The notes: generated by a model from the letters alone, not told the origin. A stretch of 52,818 nucleotides of DNA from an uncultured Azospirillum sp. (GCF_946480385.1 NZ_CAMLJP010000035.1:1-52818), one strand, 5' to 3'. Shown: positions 15,841 through 24,957, counted from the first letter of the stretch. Made by a program: numbers and translations.

Positions 15841-15871
15841 TCCCGGCTCCAACCACGAAGGAGACACCGCC

Positions 15872-16651
15872 GTGCCGACCGAATCCTCCCCCCGCGTCGG
15901 CGCCGCCGTCGAACCGCATCCGGTGCTGGACGCCTATTATGGAGACAAGGCACAGCGGCAGCATTTCGTCCGTGGGCTGTTCAACCGCACCGCCCATCAT
16001 TACGACCGGATCAACGCCATCTTCGCGCTCGGCTCCGGCTCCTGGTACCGGGCGCAATGCCTGCGCCGGGCGGGCTTGCGGCCGGGCATGCGGGTGCTGG
16101 ATGTGGCCATCGGCACCGGTCTGGTCGCGCGGGAGGCGGTGGCGCTCTGCGGCAATGCCGACGACGTCATCGGTCTGGACCTCAGTGAAGCGATGCTGGC
16201 GGAGGCGCGGCGCAGCCTGCCCATCCCGCTGATCCAGGGGGTGGCCGACGCGCTGCCGCTGGCCGACGCCAGCGTCGATCTCGTGACCATCGGCTACGCG
16301 TTGCGCCATGTCGGCGACCTGACCGCCACCTTCCGCGAGTTCCGCCGCGTGCTGCGCCCCGGCGGCACGGTGCTGGTGATGGAGATCGGCCGGCCGCGCC
16401 GCCGGGTCACCCGGCACCTGATGAACGCCTATCTCGGCATGGTGGTGCCGGCGGTCTCACGCCTCAGCGGTGGCGGAGAGAGCGGGCGGACGCTGATGCG
16501 CTATTACTGGGAAACCATCGACCGTTGCGTGGAGCCGGAGGTCATCACCGCTGCGATGGCGGCGGCCGGGCTGGCGCAGGTGCGGTGCGACACCGATTAC
16601 GATCTGTTCAAGAACTACAGCGGCAAACAACAGGTCGAGGCCGCGGCGTAA
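15872..16651 (+). CDS. UbiE/MenG-like SAM methyltransferase
   Basis: This 259-residue methyltransferase has the UbiE-like opening FNRTAHHYDRINAIFALGSG (about residues 38-57), SAM motif I VLDVAIGTG (about 76-84), the acidic motif VIGLDLSEAML, and LRPGGTVLVMEIG near 165. UbiE proteins C-methylate quinone rings. With a clear AAGGAG ribosome site (15857-15863) it starts from GTG, only 31 bases after the MipA gene, so the two are probably co-transcribed. Whether it serves ubiquinone synthesis or methylates the aryl polyene head is open; proximity makes the second possible. Confidence 0.82.
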   Translation: MPTESSPRVGAAVEPHPVLDAYYGDKAQRQHFVRGLFNRTAHHYDRINAIFALGSGSWYRAQCLRRAGLRPGMRVLDVAIGTGLVAREAVALCGNADDVIGLDLSEAMLAEARRSLPIPLIQGVADALPLADASVDLVTIGYALRHVGDLTATFREFRRVLRPGGTVLVMEIGRPRRRVTRHLMNAYLGMVVPAVSRLSGGGESGRTLMRYYWETIDRCVEPEVITAAMAAAGLAQVRCDTDYDLFKNYSGKQQVEAAA

Positions 16652-16794
16652 CGGCGGAGCAGCCGGCAGGCTGCCTGTTGTTACTACCCCTGTCAGGTGT
16701 TCCTCATCCGCCTTTGCCAATGCTGGCAACTGGTTATCGCCCTCATAGTCGCCTCTACATGGCCGCGGCCGGAACAGAACCAATAGGAAAAGAC

Positions 16795-17250
16795 ATGGTG
16801 GGGAAGACGACTTGGGCGGCATTGTCCGTCGTGGCGCTGCTGATCGGCTGCGCCGGACAGCAGCAGGGCACGGCCAGCGGCAACGGGACGACGGCGACCG
16901 CGTCCGCCGCGCCGTCGACGCCGGGCGCGCGGATGGTGAAGTCGCGCGACGGCCGGTACGAGGGCGAGGTGATCGGCACCCCCGCCCCCGGCAGCCGCTT
17001 CGCCAAGCTGCAGATCGGCATGACGATGGAGGAGGTCTCCACCCTGATCGGCGCGCCCGACAACATGATCCGGCACGAGACCGGCAAGCGCTGGATCCCC
17101 TTTTATTTCGGCAACGACGCCCAGCGTCTGCAGGTCATCTACCGCAACGAAGGCTGCCTGACCTACACCGGCGGCAACGTCTTCGGCGGCGGCGGGTCGG
17201 AACTGATCCGCATCACCGTCGCGCCGAAGGGTGGTTGCCTGGACACCTGA
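16795..17250 (+). CDS. SmpA/BamE-like small lipoprotein
   Basis: A 151-residue protein with a lipoprotein signal (LLIGC, cysteine at residue 19), a Gly/Thr/Ala-rich linker of about 25 residues, and a small domain with the motif LQIGMTMEEVSTLIGAPD (about 65-82), which resembles SmpA/OmlA/BamE-type folds. It should be anchored in the outer or inner membrane facing the periplasm. BamE itself is a part of the outer membrane protein assembly machine; this one may be a paralogue of unknown role. An AGGA sequence lies about seven bases before the chosen ATG. It stands alone, 143 bases after the methyltransferase. Confidence 0.7.
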   Translation: MVGKTTWAALSVVALLIGCAGQQQGTASGNGTTATASAAPSTPGARMVKSRDGRYEGEVIGTPAPGSRFAKLQIGMTMEEVSTLIGAPDNMIRHETGKRWIPFYFGNDAQRLQVIYRNEGCLTYTGGNVFGGGGSELIRITVAPKGGCLDT

Positions 17251-17275
17251 CGATTTCCGGAGCCGGGCCGGCGCC

Positions 17276-18067
17276 TCAGTGCTTGCCCGACCCCGGCTCC
17301 GCCATCTTGCGGTGCTGGCTGGCCAGAACGCCGGAGGGGGTGACGGTCGCCATCGCCGTCTGAAGCTTGTTCTTCCAGCCGGCGACCACGTCTCCCTCGC
17401 CGTTCATCATGGCGTCGAAGCCGACCTTGGCGACCATCGCCGGATCGTCCTTCTTCCCCTGGCCGACCTGGGTGTCCGTCATGTCTGCGCGCTCGAAGAA
17501 ATGGGTGTCTGTCGGGCCGGGCATCAGGCAGGTGACAGTGACGCCGCTGTCCTTCAACTCGTCGCGCAGTGCGAAGGAGAAGGAGTCGATGAAGGCCTTC
17601 GTCCCGTTATAGACCGCCTGGAAGCTGCCGGGCATGAAGCCGGCGATAGAGCCGGTGATCAGGATGCGCCCCTGTCCACGGCGTCGCATGTCGCGCCCGA
17701 CCTTCTGGATCAGGTAGAGCGTGCCCGTGATGTTGGTGTCGATGACATGGCGGGCATCGGAGAAATCCTGATCCAGGAAGCCGCGGCCCAGCCCATGCCC
17801 GGCATTGGCAAGCAGCGCGTCGACCGTCCGCCCCTTCAGCGCGGCATAGAGCCGGTCCACGCCATCCACCGTCGCCAGATCGGCCTGGACCGTCTCGACC
17901 GCCGCTCCCATTTTGCGCAATTCGCCGGCCGTCTGCTCGATCGCCGGATCATCGGCGGCGATGACGAGGTCGAAGCCGTTGCCAGCGCATTGCTTGGCGA
18001 GTTCAAAGCCGATGCCGCTGGAAGCTCCGGTGACGACGGCGAGTTGCGTGTTGGCGGCGCGAGCCAT
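17276..18067 (-). CDS. SDR-family NAD(P)-dependent oxidoreductase
   Basis: The 263-residue short-chain dehydrogenase has TGASSGIG (about residues 12-19) for cofactor binding, NAGHG near 90, and the catalytic serine and Y-x-x-x-K in GSIAGFMPGSFQAVYNGTK (about 140-158). The substrate cannot be told. The start ATG at 18067 has AAAGGG about eight bases upstream and directly precedes the cofactor site. The gene converges with the lipoprotein gene; only 25 bases separate the two stops. Confidence 0.82.
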   Translation of the reverse strand: MARAANTQLAVVTGASSGIGFELAKQCAGNGFDLVIAADDPAIEQTAGELRKMGAAVETVQADLATVDGVDRLYAALKGRTVDALLANAGHGLGRGFLDQDFSDARHVIDTNITGTLYLIQKVGRDMRRRGQGRILITGSIAGFMPGSFQAVYNGTKAFIDSFSFALRDELKDSGVTVTCLMPGPTDTHFFERADMTDTQVGQGKKDDPAMVAKVGFDAMMNGEGDVVAGWKNKLQTAMATVTPSGVLASQHRKMAEPGSGKH

Positions 18068-18185
18068 GGGACTACCCTTTTGAATGATGGCGGTGTCCCA
18101 ATCAACCGGCACTCCCGAAGGGAGGTTCCGGTGCCGCAAGCCCCCTACCTATAGGTGCAGGAGATGCGGCGGTCGGCCGGCCATG

Positions 18186-18219
18186 ACAAAAAGGGCGCGG
18201 CTGTTTGAAAGCCGCGCCC
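18186..18219 (-). terminator. Rho-independent terminator of rpoH
   Basis: A perfect 10-bp stem, GGGCGCGGCT (18193-18202) and AGCCGCGCCC (18210-18219), encloses a 7-base loop. Read on the minus strand it is followed by five T (18192-18188). It lies 29 bases after the rpoH stop and is a textbook intrinsic terminator. Confidence 0.88.
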
Positions 18220-18247
18220 ATTCGAAATCTCGCTGCAACCCGCCCGC

Positions 18248-19207
18248 TCAGGCACTGGTCAGCAAGCGCCTCTTCTCGATTGCCACCTGCTCCGTCTTCG
18301 CGGTGGCGATCACCGCCTTCTGGAGCTTTTCGAAGGCACGCACCTCCAGCTGACGCACGCGCTCGCGCGAGACGTGGAAGGTCTGGCTCAGTTCCTCAAG
18401 CGTCAGCGGCTCGTCACGCAGGCGACGGGCGACCAGAATCTGGCGCTCGCGGTCGTCCAGCACCCCAAGCCCCAGCTTCAGGAACTGCTGGCGCCGGCGG
18501 CGTTCCTCGGAGTCGGCAAGCGTCGTTTCCTGATCCGGCCGGTCGTCGGCCAGCAGGTCCTGCCACTCGGCATCGCCCTCTTCCGACAGGCCGACATTCA
18601 GCGAGCGGTCGTTGCCCAGGCGGCGGTTCATCTCCACCACCTCGGTCTTCGACACGTTCAGTTCGGTCGCGATGCTCTCCACCGCTTCCGGCGACAGATC
18701 GCCGCTCTCCAGTTCCTGCATCCGCGCCTTCAGGCGGCGCAGGCTGAAGAACAGCTTCTTCTGCCCGGCGGTGGTGCCGATCTTCACCAGAGACCAGTTG
18801 TGCAGGACATATTCCTGGATCGCCGCACGCACCCACCAGGATGCGTAGGTGGCGAAGCGGAACCCCTTGGCGGGATCGAACTTCTGAGCCGCCTGCATCA
18901 CGCCGACATTGCCCTCCGCCACCAGATCGGTCAGCGGCAGGCCATAGCCGAGATAGCCACGGGCCATCTTGACGACGAGACGCAGATGGCTGCCGATCAG
19001 CTTGTCGAGCGCGGCCGGATCCTGATGGTCATGCCAGCGGACGGCCAGATCGAGCTCCTGTTCCGGCGTCAGATACTGATACTTGCGGGCGTCCTGCAGA
19101 TAGAGCTGCATCGGTTCCGCAGTGCGGGGTTCGGAGGTGCGGGCTTCTGCGGCGTGGGTTGGGGCGGTATCGGATTGAGTGGTGCGGGTTTCAGCGTTGC
19201 GCTGCAT
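18248..19207 (-). CDS. rpoH: RNA polymerase sigma-32 factor (heat shock)
   Basis: The 319-residue sigma factor has region 2 in DLVAEGNVGVMQAAQKFDPAKGFRFATYASWWVRAAI (about 100-135), the sigma-32-specific RpoH box QKKLFFSLRR (about 155-164), and region 4 with a helix-turn-helix in LTLEELSQTFHVSRERVRQLE (about 270-290). RpoH directs RNA polymerase to heat-shock promoters. Alphaproteobacteria often carry several rpoH genes; I cannot say which paralogue this is. The ATG at 19207 begins a natural N-terminus of about 30 Thr/Ala/Glu-rich residues before the first sigma region; the frame continues upstream but looks non-coding. A terminator follows the gene. Confidence 0.93.
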   Translation of the reverse strand: MQRNAETRTTQSDTAPTHAAEARTSEPRTAEPMQLYLQDARKYQYLTPEQELDLAVRWHDHQDPAALDKLIGSHLRLVVKMARGYLGYGLPLTDLVAEGNVGVMQAAQKFDPAKGFRFATYASWWVRAAIQEYVLHNWSLVKIGTTAGQKKLFFSLRRLKARMQELESGDLSPEAVESIATELNVSKTEVVEMNRRLGNDRSLNVGLSEEGDAEWQDLLADDRPDQETTLADSEERRRRQQFLKLGLGVLDDRERQILVARRLRDEPLTLEELSQTFHVSRERVRQLEVRAFEKLQKAVIATAKTEQVAIEKRRLLTSA

Positions 19208-19926
19208 GGTGTCTCTTTTTCTCCCAGCCGACGGGAGCGGCGCCGCGGGCAAAAACCCCGGCGTTGTTCGGGTCGGTCCTGTTGAAGGTCGGATTTTTGG
19301 ATTGTTGCGTTGCCGGCATTCGACGCTGTCGGACGGCGTGCACCGGGCCTCGGTGCAGGAACGGACAAAGAAGGGTCCTCTCCAGCCCCGCGGGCAGCGC
19401 CGCGCCGGGGAAGGTGGCGCCGCAGCCAGCAAGCCACAGGGCCGGAGAGGAACGGCAGGGCCAGGCGGTCAGCGCGGCCGAACCGGGGAATTGCAAACAG
19501 TCATAGGGGCGAAAGCCGTTCTGTCAGGGTCGGCGCCATCAACGGCGCAACGAACACTATATAGGAATTTTGACAACGCATTAAAGGGACGCCCAGGCGA
19601 ATTTTCCTGGCACCCTGGCTGACGCTTGGTTCCCGCCTTGATTTCCGGGAACGCCGCCTCAGATGGGACGGCCTCCCCCCGCTTTCAACCCCCCTCATCC
19701 CGCCATCGAACATCTTTCGAATTTCTATGCAACTTCGCAAGATCATCGATCAGTTTACACCAATAGCATAGAAAACATTCAGGGCACCAAAACTGCTTAG
19801 AAAGTCTAAGCACTGTCCTCCGATGAATCAGCCGTGGTATTTTTTGGATGTCACTTGCAGTCCTACCTCTTCTGCGCTTACCGTCGGCCAGTTTCCAGCA
19901 TCCACCGACCCGAGGCTAGAGCCGAC
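19208..19926. other. 720-base intergenic region, rpoH / pyruvyl transferase divergent
   Basis: No gene can be supported here. The part next to rpoH (19208-19500) is GC-rich and probably a long rpoH leader. From about 19540 to 19830 the base composition turns AT-rich, with TATATAGG at 19558-19565 and an inverted repeat at 19794-19812, consistent with divergent promoters. Short frames on both strands have no codon pattern like the neighbours. Confidence 0.6.
19794..19812. promoter_or_regulatory. Inverted repeat TGCTTAG-N5-CTAAGCA
   Basis: Perfect 7-bp arms (19794-19800 and 19806-19812) around AAAGT. The repeat is 115 bases before the pyruvyl transferase start in an AT-rich stretch. It is too short and lacks a T-run for a terminator, so an operator is the better reading; the binder is unknown. 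Confidence 0.3.
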
Positions 19927-21192
19927 ATGCTTGAAGACATCGTCATCGACACTCCTGTCGACCGGCCGCACTCTTCCGGCCAGACTGCCAGTCAGAGTGC
20001 TGGCCACACTGGCGGCCGTGCATCGTCCCAGCCTCTGCGCGTCGCGGTGCTGTGGAAGACGCCGAATCTCGGCCTCTATTCGAATGCCGCCTTCGACGAC
20101 CTGTACAACGGCATCGGACACAACAACGGCAACCTCGCCTTCGTGCATTCGATCTGCAGCCACATCGCCAACCCGGTGAAGCATTTCAGCTGGGGTTCTT
20201 CGGCCGAGACGCTGCGGAACAACGCCGACATCATCGTCATCCCCTGCGCCAACCAACTGGGCCGCCACACCGATTACGGCCAGATGGCGGAGAATCTGGA
20301 AAAGTCCGGACTGCCGATCGTCGCCATCGGCCTCGGCGCCCAGGCGAACAGCTACGAGCACGACATCGAACTCAGCCCCGGCACGCTGCGCTGGGCGCAG
20401 GTGATCGCGGCATCGAACCCGTCTTCCGCCACCTCGTCCAACATCTACACCCGTGGCGCCTACACCACGGCGCAGCTGGACAAGCTGGGCATCACCGGTT
20501 CACTGCCCGGCGGCTGCCCGTCGCATTTCCTCAACCAGGCGCCGGGGCTGGGCCGGAAGATCCACGCCAACTGGTCGGCGCTCGACCTGCCGCGCTCGAT
20601 TACGGTTGCCGGCGGCCATCAGGCCTGGGTAAAGACCCGGGAGATCGAGCATCAGCTGATCTCGCTGATGATGGATCCCATCGCGCCCGGCCAGTACATC
20701 GTGCAGTCGATGGGCGAGATGATCCGCGCCTCGCGCGGGCTGTTCGACAGCATCGACCCGCATGCGCTGAAGGAAATCCACCGCCACACCGTGCCGCACT
20801 ACTCCTTCGAGGAGTTCAAGGTCTGGTGCCGGAACTACATGCGCTCCTACTATGACGTGCCGGCCTGGATGGACACCCTGCGCCAGCAGGACCTGACCAT
20901 CGGCTGCCGCTATCACGGCGTCGCGCTGGCGATCCAGGCGGAGCGGATGGGCCTGACGGTCACCATCGACTCCCGCACGCGCGAGCTGTGCGAGAACACC
21001 GGCGTCCCCTATGCCGACGCCGCCGACCTGACGGCGCCGCTGACCCGCAACCGGCTGAAGTCGCTGATCAACTTCGATCCCGACGCCTACGACCGCCACC
21101 GTACGGAATCGGCCGCCCGCTATCTGGACTTCCTGATCGCCAACCGGCTGCAGCCGGCGCCCTTCCTGAAGTCCATCGCCACCGGCAAGTGA
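19927..21192 (+). CDS. Polysaccharide pyruvyl transferase family protein
   Basis: The 421-residue protein shows the pyruvyl transferase pattern: PNLGLYSNAAFDDLYN near residue 47, ADIIVIPCANQLG near 105, PIVAIGLGAQA near 135, the TRGAYTTAQLDKLGI and GGCPSHF block (about 175-198), and the conserved IGCRYHGVALAIQAERMG near 325. Family members attach ketal pyruvate to sugars in exported polysaccharides, giving them negative charge, or act as glycosyltransferases. The ATG at 19927 was chosen because GAGG precedes it; an upstream in-frame extension of 31 residues looks non-coding. The next gene follows by 20 bases, so the two form a unit. Confidence 0.82.
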   Translation: MLEDIVIDTPVDRPHSSGQTASQSAGHTGGRASSQPLRVAVLWKTPNLGLYSNAAFDDLYNGIGHNNGNLAFVHSICSHIANPVKHFSWGSSAETLRNNADIIVIPCANQLGRHTDYGQMAENLEKSGLPIVAIGLGAQANSYEHDIELSPGTLRWAQVIAASNPSSATSSNIYTRGAYTTAQLDKLGITGSLPGGCPSHFLNQAPGLGRKIHANWSALDLPRSITVAGGHQAWVKTREIEHQLISLMMDPIAPGQYIVQSMGEMIRASRGLFDSIDPHALKEIHRHTVPHYSFEEFKVWCRNYMRSYYDVPAWMDTLRQQDLTIGCRYHGVALAIQAERMGLTVTIDSRTRELCENTGVPYADAADLTAPLTRNRLKSLINFDPDAYDRHRTESAARYLDFLIANRLQPAPFLKSIATGK

Positions 21193-21212
21193 CGGGACGA
21201 GTGGAGGCCGCC

Positions 21213-22358
21213 ATGCTCAGCCGCACCGCGGCGTTCGTGCTGTCGCTGGGCATGGTCGTCGCCCCCGCCCACGCGTTGACGGTCAAAAGGACGGGGGAGC
21301 CGGAAACGGTGACCTCCTGGCAGCGCGACGCCTGCGCCGAAAGCGACGCGCCGGACACCCCGGCGCGCGCCTTCCGGGACGCGGGCGGCACGGTGCACCT
21401 GATCGCCTCGCATTCCACCGCTCGGGCGCTGACCGGCCCGTCGCTGGATGCCGTGCGGCCGAACTGCGCAGTGATCTTCCAGGGCCACGGCCAAGACGAC
21501 CCGCGCCTGCATGATGACCGCAGCTGGATTTCGTCCTTCTACACCCCGGACGGCACCACCGTCTTCGCCCTGGTCAGCAACGAGTTTCACGCCCAGAAAC
21601 GCCGTGCGCTCTGCCCGTCCGGCCAATATATGCGCTGCTGGCGCAACAGCATCACCGCAGCCATTTCCACCGACGGCGGGACGAGCTTCCGGCTGAGCGC
21701 GGCACCGCCCAACCACACGGTCGCGACGCTGCCCTATCCCTACGGCGGCGACGTCGGCCAGCGCACCGGCTATTTCGCGCCCAGCAACATCGTCCGCAAC
21801 GGTGACCACTGGTACGCCTTCCTGTGGGCCGAGCGGTTCGGGGCGCAGAAACGCGGCGCCTGCCTGATGCGGACCGACAACCTCGCCGATCCGCATTCCT
21901 GGCGCGGTTGGGACGGCAAATCCTTCTCCGTCCGCTTCGTCCGCGACGATCAAACCAAAGACGCCCCGGAAACCCATCTCTGCGCCCCGGTCGCCCCCGA
22001 TGTCCTGCAAGGCACCGTGCGCGGCATCGTCCGCCACCGCGCCAGCGGCCAGTTCATCGCCACGCTGGCGATGACCCGCGACGGGCGCACCGGCATCTGG
22101 ACCACGACCTCTCCAGATCTGGTGAACTGGTCGAAGCCGGAGCTTCTGTGGGCGGCCCCGCTGCTGTTCCGCTACGGCTGCGGCGACAAGGCGGCCTTCG
22201 ACTACCCCGCCCTGCTCGACCCCGCCAGCCAGAGCCGCAACTTCGGCGATGTCGGCAAGACCGCCTACGTCTACATGACGCGGCTGAACCTGGACAAATG
22301 CAAGATCACTTGGAACCGCGACCTCGTCCGCATGCCGGTGGAGATCGGCGGAGGCTGA
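21213..22358 (+). CDS. Secreted protein, probable beta-propeller/glycosidase-like fold
   Basis: This 381-residue protein has a signal peptide (FVLSLGMVVAPAHA, residues 8-21) and about eight cysteines, suggesting disulfides in the periplasm or outside. It has Asp-box-like pieces such as STDGGTSFRLS near 155 and repeated aromatic beta-strand blocks (GYFAPSNIVRNGDHWYAFLW near 190, TGIWTTTSPDLVNW near 295) like those in five-bladed propeller glycosidases and sialidase-like proteins. I do not recognise a named family. GGAGG lies just upstream of the ATG. It follows the pyruvyl transferase by 20 bases, which hints at a shared job on an extracellular polysaccharide (inference). Confidence 0.7.
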   Translation: MLSRTAAFVLSLGMVVAPAHALTVKRTGEPETVTSWQRDACAESDAPDTPARAFRDAGGTVHLIASHSTARALTGPSLDAVRPNCAVIFQGHGQDDPRLHDDRSWISSFYTPDGTTVFALVSNEFHAQKRRALCPSGQYMRCWRNSITAAISTDGGTSFRLSAAPPNHTVATLPYPYGGDVGQRTGYFAPSNIVRNGDHWYAFLWAERFGAQKRGACLMRTDNLADPHSWRGWDGKSFSVRFVRDDQTKDAPETHLCAPVAPDVLQGTVRGIVRHRASGQFIATLAMTRDGRTGIWTTTSPDLVNWSKPELLWAAPLLFRYGCGDKAAFDYPALLDPASQSRNFGDVGKTAYVYMTRLNLDKCKITWNRDLVRMPVEIGGG

Positions 22359-22370
22359 CCGAGACGCCCG

Positions 22371-23330
22371 TCAGGGCGGAGGGTTCCAGGGCGGGGGCGA
22401 CAGCCTCTCCGCGATCCAGTCGGCGAAGGCTCGGGTCTTGCCGGCGGTGAAGCGGCCGGATGGGCGGACCAGATGGATGGCGGTCTCCCCGAACCCGCCC
22501 CTGCCGCCGCCCCTGCCGGCATCGCTGCCGACCTCCCAATCCGGCAGCACGCGGACCAGACGCCCGTCGGCCAGTTCCCGCCCGATCAGCCATTCCGAAC
22601 ACACCAGCAGCCCCTTTCCGGCCACTGCGGCATGGACGAGGCTGTCGACATTGTCGGTCAGCAGCGGCCCGGACAGCCGCACACGCACCCGCTCGCGCCC
22701 CCTGCTGAAATGCCAATCCGACGGCGAGTCGAACAGCGCGAACAGCAGCGCGTCATGGCCGGCGAGTTCGGCCGGCTCCTGCGGGATTCCCCTTGCGGCG
22801 AGGTAGGATGGCGCGGCGCAGACCAGCCGCCGTTCCGCCCCCAGCCGGCGGGCCACCAGCGAACTGTCGGGCAGCCGGCCGATGCGGATGGCAAGGTCGA
22901 ACCCCTCCGCCACCAGATCGACGAAACGGTCGCTGTAGAAAGCCTCGATCCGCACGCGGGGGAAGGCGGTGAGGAAGTCGGGCAGAAGCGGCGCCACCCA
23001 CAGCCGCCCGAACGCCTCCGGCAGCGACAGCCGCAGCGTGCCCTGCGGCACCGCCCCGGCATCGGCCGCTTCACGCTCCGCATCGGCCAGCAGGGTCAAG
23101 GCCATGCGCGCCCGGTCGGCGAAGCGGCGGCCGGCCTCCGTCGGCGTCACCCGCCGGGTCGTCCGTTCCAGCAGCCGGACGCCCAGCCGCCGTTCCAGTG
23201 CCGACACCCGGCGCGACAGCACCGACGCGTCGCGGTTCAGCACCCGCGCCGCCGGCGCGAAGCCCCCGGTGTCGAGAACCGCCAGAAAGGCGGCGACCTC
23301 CTCCAGCCCCTGATCGCTCAATTCGTGCAT
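22371..23330 (-). CDS. LysR-family transcriptional regulator
   Basis: The 319-residue regulator has an N-terminal winged helix (LEEVAAFLAVLDTGGFAPAARVLNRDASVLSRRVSALERRLGVRL, about residues 9-52) and a LysR effector domain from about 90. It is divergent from the oxidoreductase gene, with 97 bases between them, so that gene is its probable target. The chosen ATG at 23330 fits the usual short lead before the helix-turn-helix; two further in-frame starts lie just upstream. Confidence 0.88.
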   Translation of the reverse strand: MHELSDQGLEEVAAFLAVLDTGGFAPAARVLNRDASVLSRRVSALERRLGVRLLERTTRRVTPTEAGRRFADRARMALTLLADAEREAADAGAVPQGTLRLSLPEAFGRLWVAPLLPDFLTAFPRVRIEAFYSDRFVDLVAEGFDLAIRIGRLPDSSLVARRLGAERRLVCAAPSYLAARGIPQEPAELAGHDALLFALFDSPSDWHFSRGRERVRVRLSGPLLTDNVDSLVHAAVAGKGLLVCSEWLIGRELADGRLVRVLPDWEVGSDAGRGGGRGGFGETAIHLVRPSGRFTAGKTRAFADWIAERLSPPPWNPPP

Positions 23331-23427
23331 GATATGCAGTAATATCATGCAGACACACCGGATTAAAGGCTCAAGCGCAACGGGCTAGCTTTGCGTCACA
23401 CACCACAACAAGCAAGGAACCACCCCG

Positions 23428-24441
23428 ATGCGCGCCTATCAGCTTGAAGCCCCCCGTCTCGACGCCCTCCGCATCGCCGAATTGCCGCGCCCCACCCCCG
23501 GCGCTGGCGAAGTTCTGGTCCGCCTGCGCGCCGCCAGCCTGAACTATGTCGATCTGGCGGTGGCGACCGGCGCCTTCCCCGTGCCGTCCATGCCGCTCAT
23601 CCCCGTCGCCGACGGTGCGGGAGAGGTGGCGGAGATCGGCCCCGGCGTGACCGGACTGGCGGAAGGCGACCGGGTCATCCCGCATTTCCTGCCGGACTGG
23701 CAGGCCGGCGCGCTGCCGCCGGTCGCCGGCCGGCGGATGCGCGGCATCACCATGCCGGGCTCGCTCGCCGATTATGCGGTGGTCCCCGCCGCCAGCCTCC
23801 TGCCGATGCCCAGCCACCTATCCTTCACCGAGGCGGCGACCCTGCCCATCGCCGCGACCACGGCATGGCGGGCGATCCGCACCGGCGCGGTGCGTCCCGG
23901 CAGCACCGTGCTGCTGCTCGGCACCGGCGGCGTCAGCCTGTTCGCCCTGCAATTCGCCAAGGCGACGGGCGCCCGCGTCATCATCACCTCCTCCTCCGAC
24001 GCGAAGCTGGAGCGGGCGAAGGCGCTCGGTGCCGACGAGACGATCAACTACAGGACGACCCCCGACTGGGACGCGCGGGTTCTGGAACTGACCGGCGGGA
24101 CCGGCGTCGATCTGGTGGTGGAGACCGGCGGCGCCCAGACCTTCGCCCGGTCCTTGAACGCGGCGGCGGAGGAGGGAACGGTCTTCGTCGTCGGCTTCCT
24201 CAGCGGCGCCGACCTTCATGCCTCGCTGTTCCCGATCATCCTGAAGATGCTGAAGGTGGTCGGCAGCAACACCGGATCGGTGGCCGACCTGCGCCAGGCC
24301 GTCCGCGCCATCGAAACCGGCAAGCTCCGCCCGGTGGTCGACCGTGTCCATGACTTCGAGGATGCGGCCGGCGCCTATGCCACCCTGTCGCGCGGCAGCC
24401 ATTTCGGCAAGATCGCCATCGCGCTGGGCAACGGAAGCTGA
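23428..24441 (+). CDS. Zinc-free MDR-family NAD(P)H oxidoreductase (alcohol dehydrogenase/quinone reductase type)
   Basis: The 337-residue protein has the GroES-like N-domain (LNYVDLAVATGAFPVPSMPLIPVADGAGEV, about residues 38-68) and a Rossmann site VLLLGTGGVSLFALQFAK (about 158-175). The usual zinc-binding Cys/His sites of true alcohol dehydrogenases are missing (no GHE, no four-cysteine lobe), so a quinone-oxidoreductase-like activity is more likely. An AAGGAA ribosome site lies eight bases before the ATG. It is divergent from a LysR gene that probably controls it. Confidence 0.83.
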   Translation: MRAYQLEAPRLDALRIAELPRPTPGAGEVLVRLRAASLNYVDLAVATGAFPVPSMPLIPVADGAGEVAEIGPGVTGLAEGDRVIPHFLPDWQAGALPPVAGRRMRGITMPGSLADYAVVPAASLLPMPSHLSFTEAATLPIAATTAWRAIRTGAVRPGSTVLLLGTGGVSLFALQFAKATGARVIITSSSDAKLERAKALGADETINYRTTPDWDARVLELTGGTGVDLVVETGGAQTFARSLNAAAEEGTVFVVGFLSGADLHASLFPIILKMLKVVGSNTGSVADLRQAVRAIETGKLRPVVDRVHDFEDAAGAYATLSRGSHFGKIAIALGNGS

Positions 24442-24519
24442 TAGCGGCAGATTGCCGTTGCGAAGCACTGCTCCACAACCGATGTCTCGGCATGGGATTT
24501 CGTAACGGGGAGCGGTGCC

Positions 24520-24951
24520 ATGCCGGACGGCGATCCTTTCGACCTCCAGCGCTTCGTCAAGGCGCAGGACCCGGTCTTCGCGACCGTGCTCAAGGAACTG
24601 CGGGCCGGCCGCAAGCGCAGCCACTGGATGTGGTTCGTCTTCCCGCAACTGCGCGACCTCGGCCACTCCCCCACCGCGCAGTTCTACGGCATCGCCTCGC
24701 TCGATGAGGCGCGGGCCTATCTGGCGCACCCGACCCTCGGTCCCCGGCTGGCGCAGGCGACGGAAGCCGCACTGTCCGTGCAGGGGCGGACGCTTCATGA
24801 GATCTTCGGCTCGCCAGACGACCTGAAGTTCTGCTCCTCCATGACGCTGTTCGCCCAGGCTGCGGCAGAGGACGGCGATCTCTACCGCAGGGCCCTGGAC
24901 CGCTACTGCGGCGGCCAGCCGGACGAGGCGACGCTGAAGCTGCTGGGCTGA
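24520..24951 (+). CDS. DUF1810 family protein
   Basis: A 143-residue cytoplasmic protein that fits the DUF1810 pattern from end to end: DPFDLQRFVKAQDPVF at the start, ELRAGRKRSHWMWFVFPQL (about residues 27-45), FYGIASLDEARAYLAHP near 58-75, and LKFCSSMTLFA near 105. The family has no established function. It follows the oxidoreductase by 78 bases on the same strand and meets the Ldh-family gene tail to tail with six bases between. Confidence 0.85.
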   Translation: MPDGDPFDLQRFVKAQDPVFATVLKELRAGRKRSHWMWFVFPQLRDLGHSPTAQFYGIASLDEARAYLAHPTLGPRLAQATEAALSVQGRTLHEIFGSPDDLKFCSSMTLFAQAAAEDGDLYRRALDRYCGGQPDEATLKLLG

Positions 24952-24957
24952 CCGCCG

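Noticed and set aside
16659..16674. Terminator after the UbiE-like gene
   Set aside because: The GCAGCC/GGCTGC stem is only 6 bp and no T-run follows.
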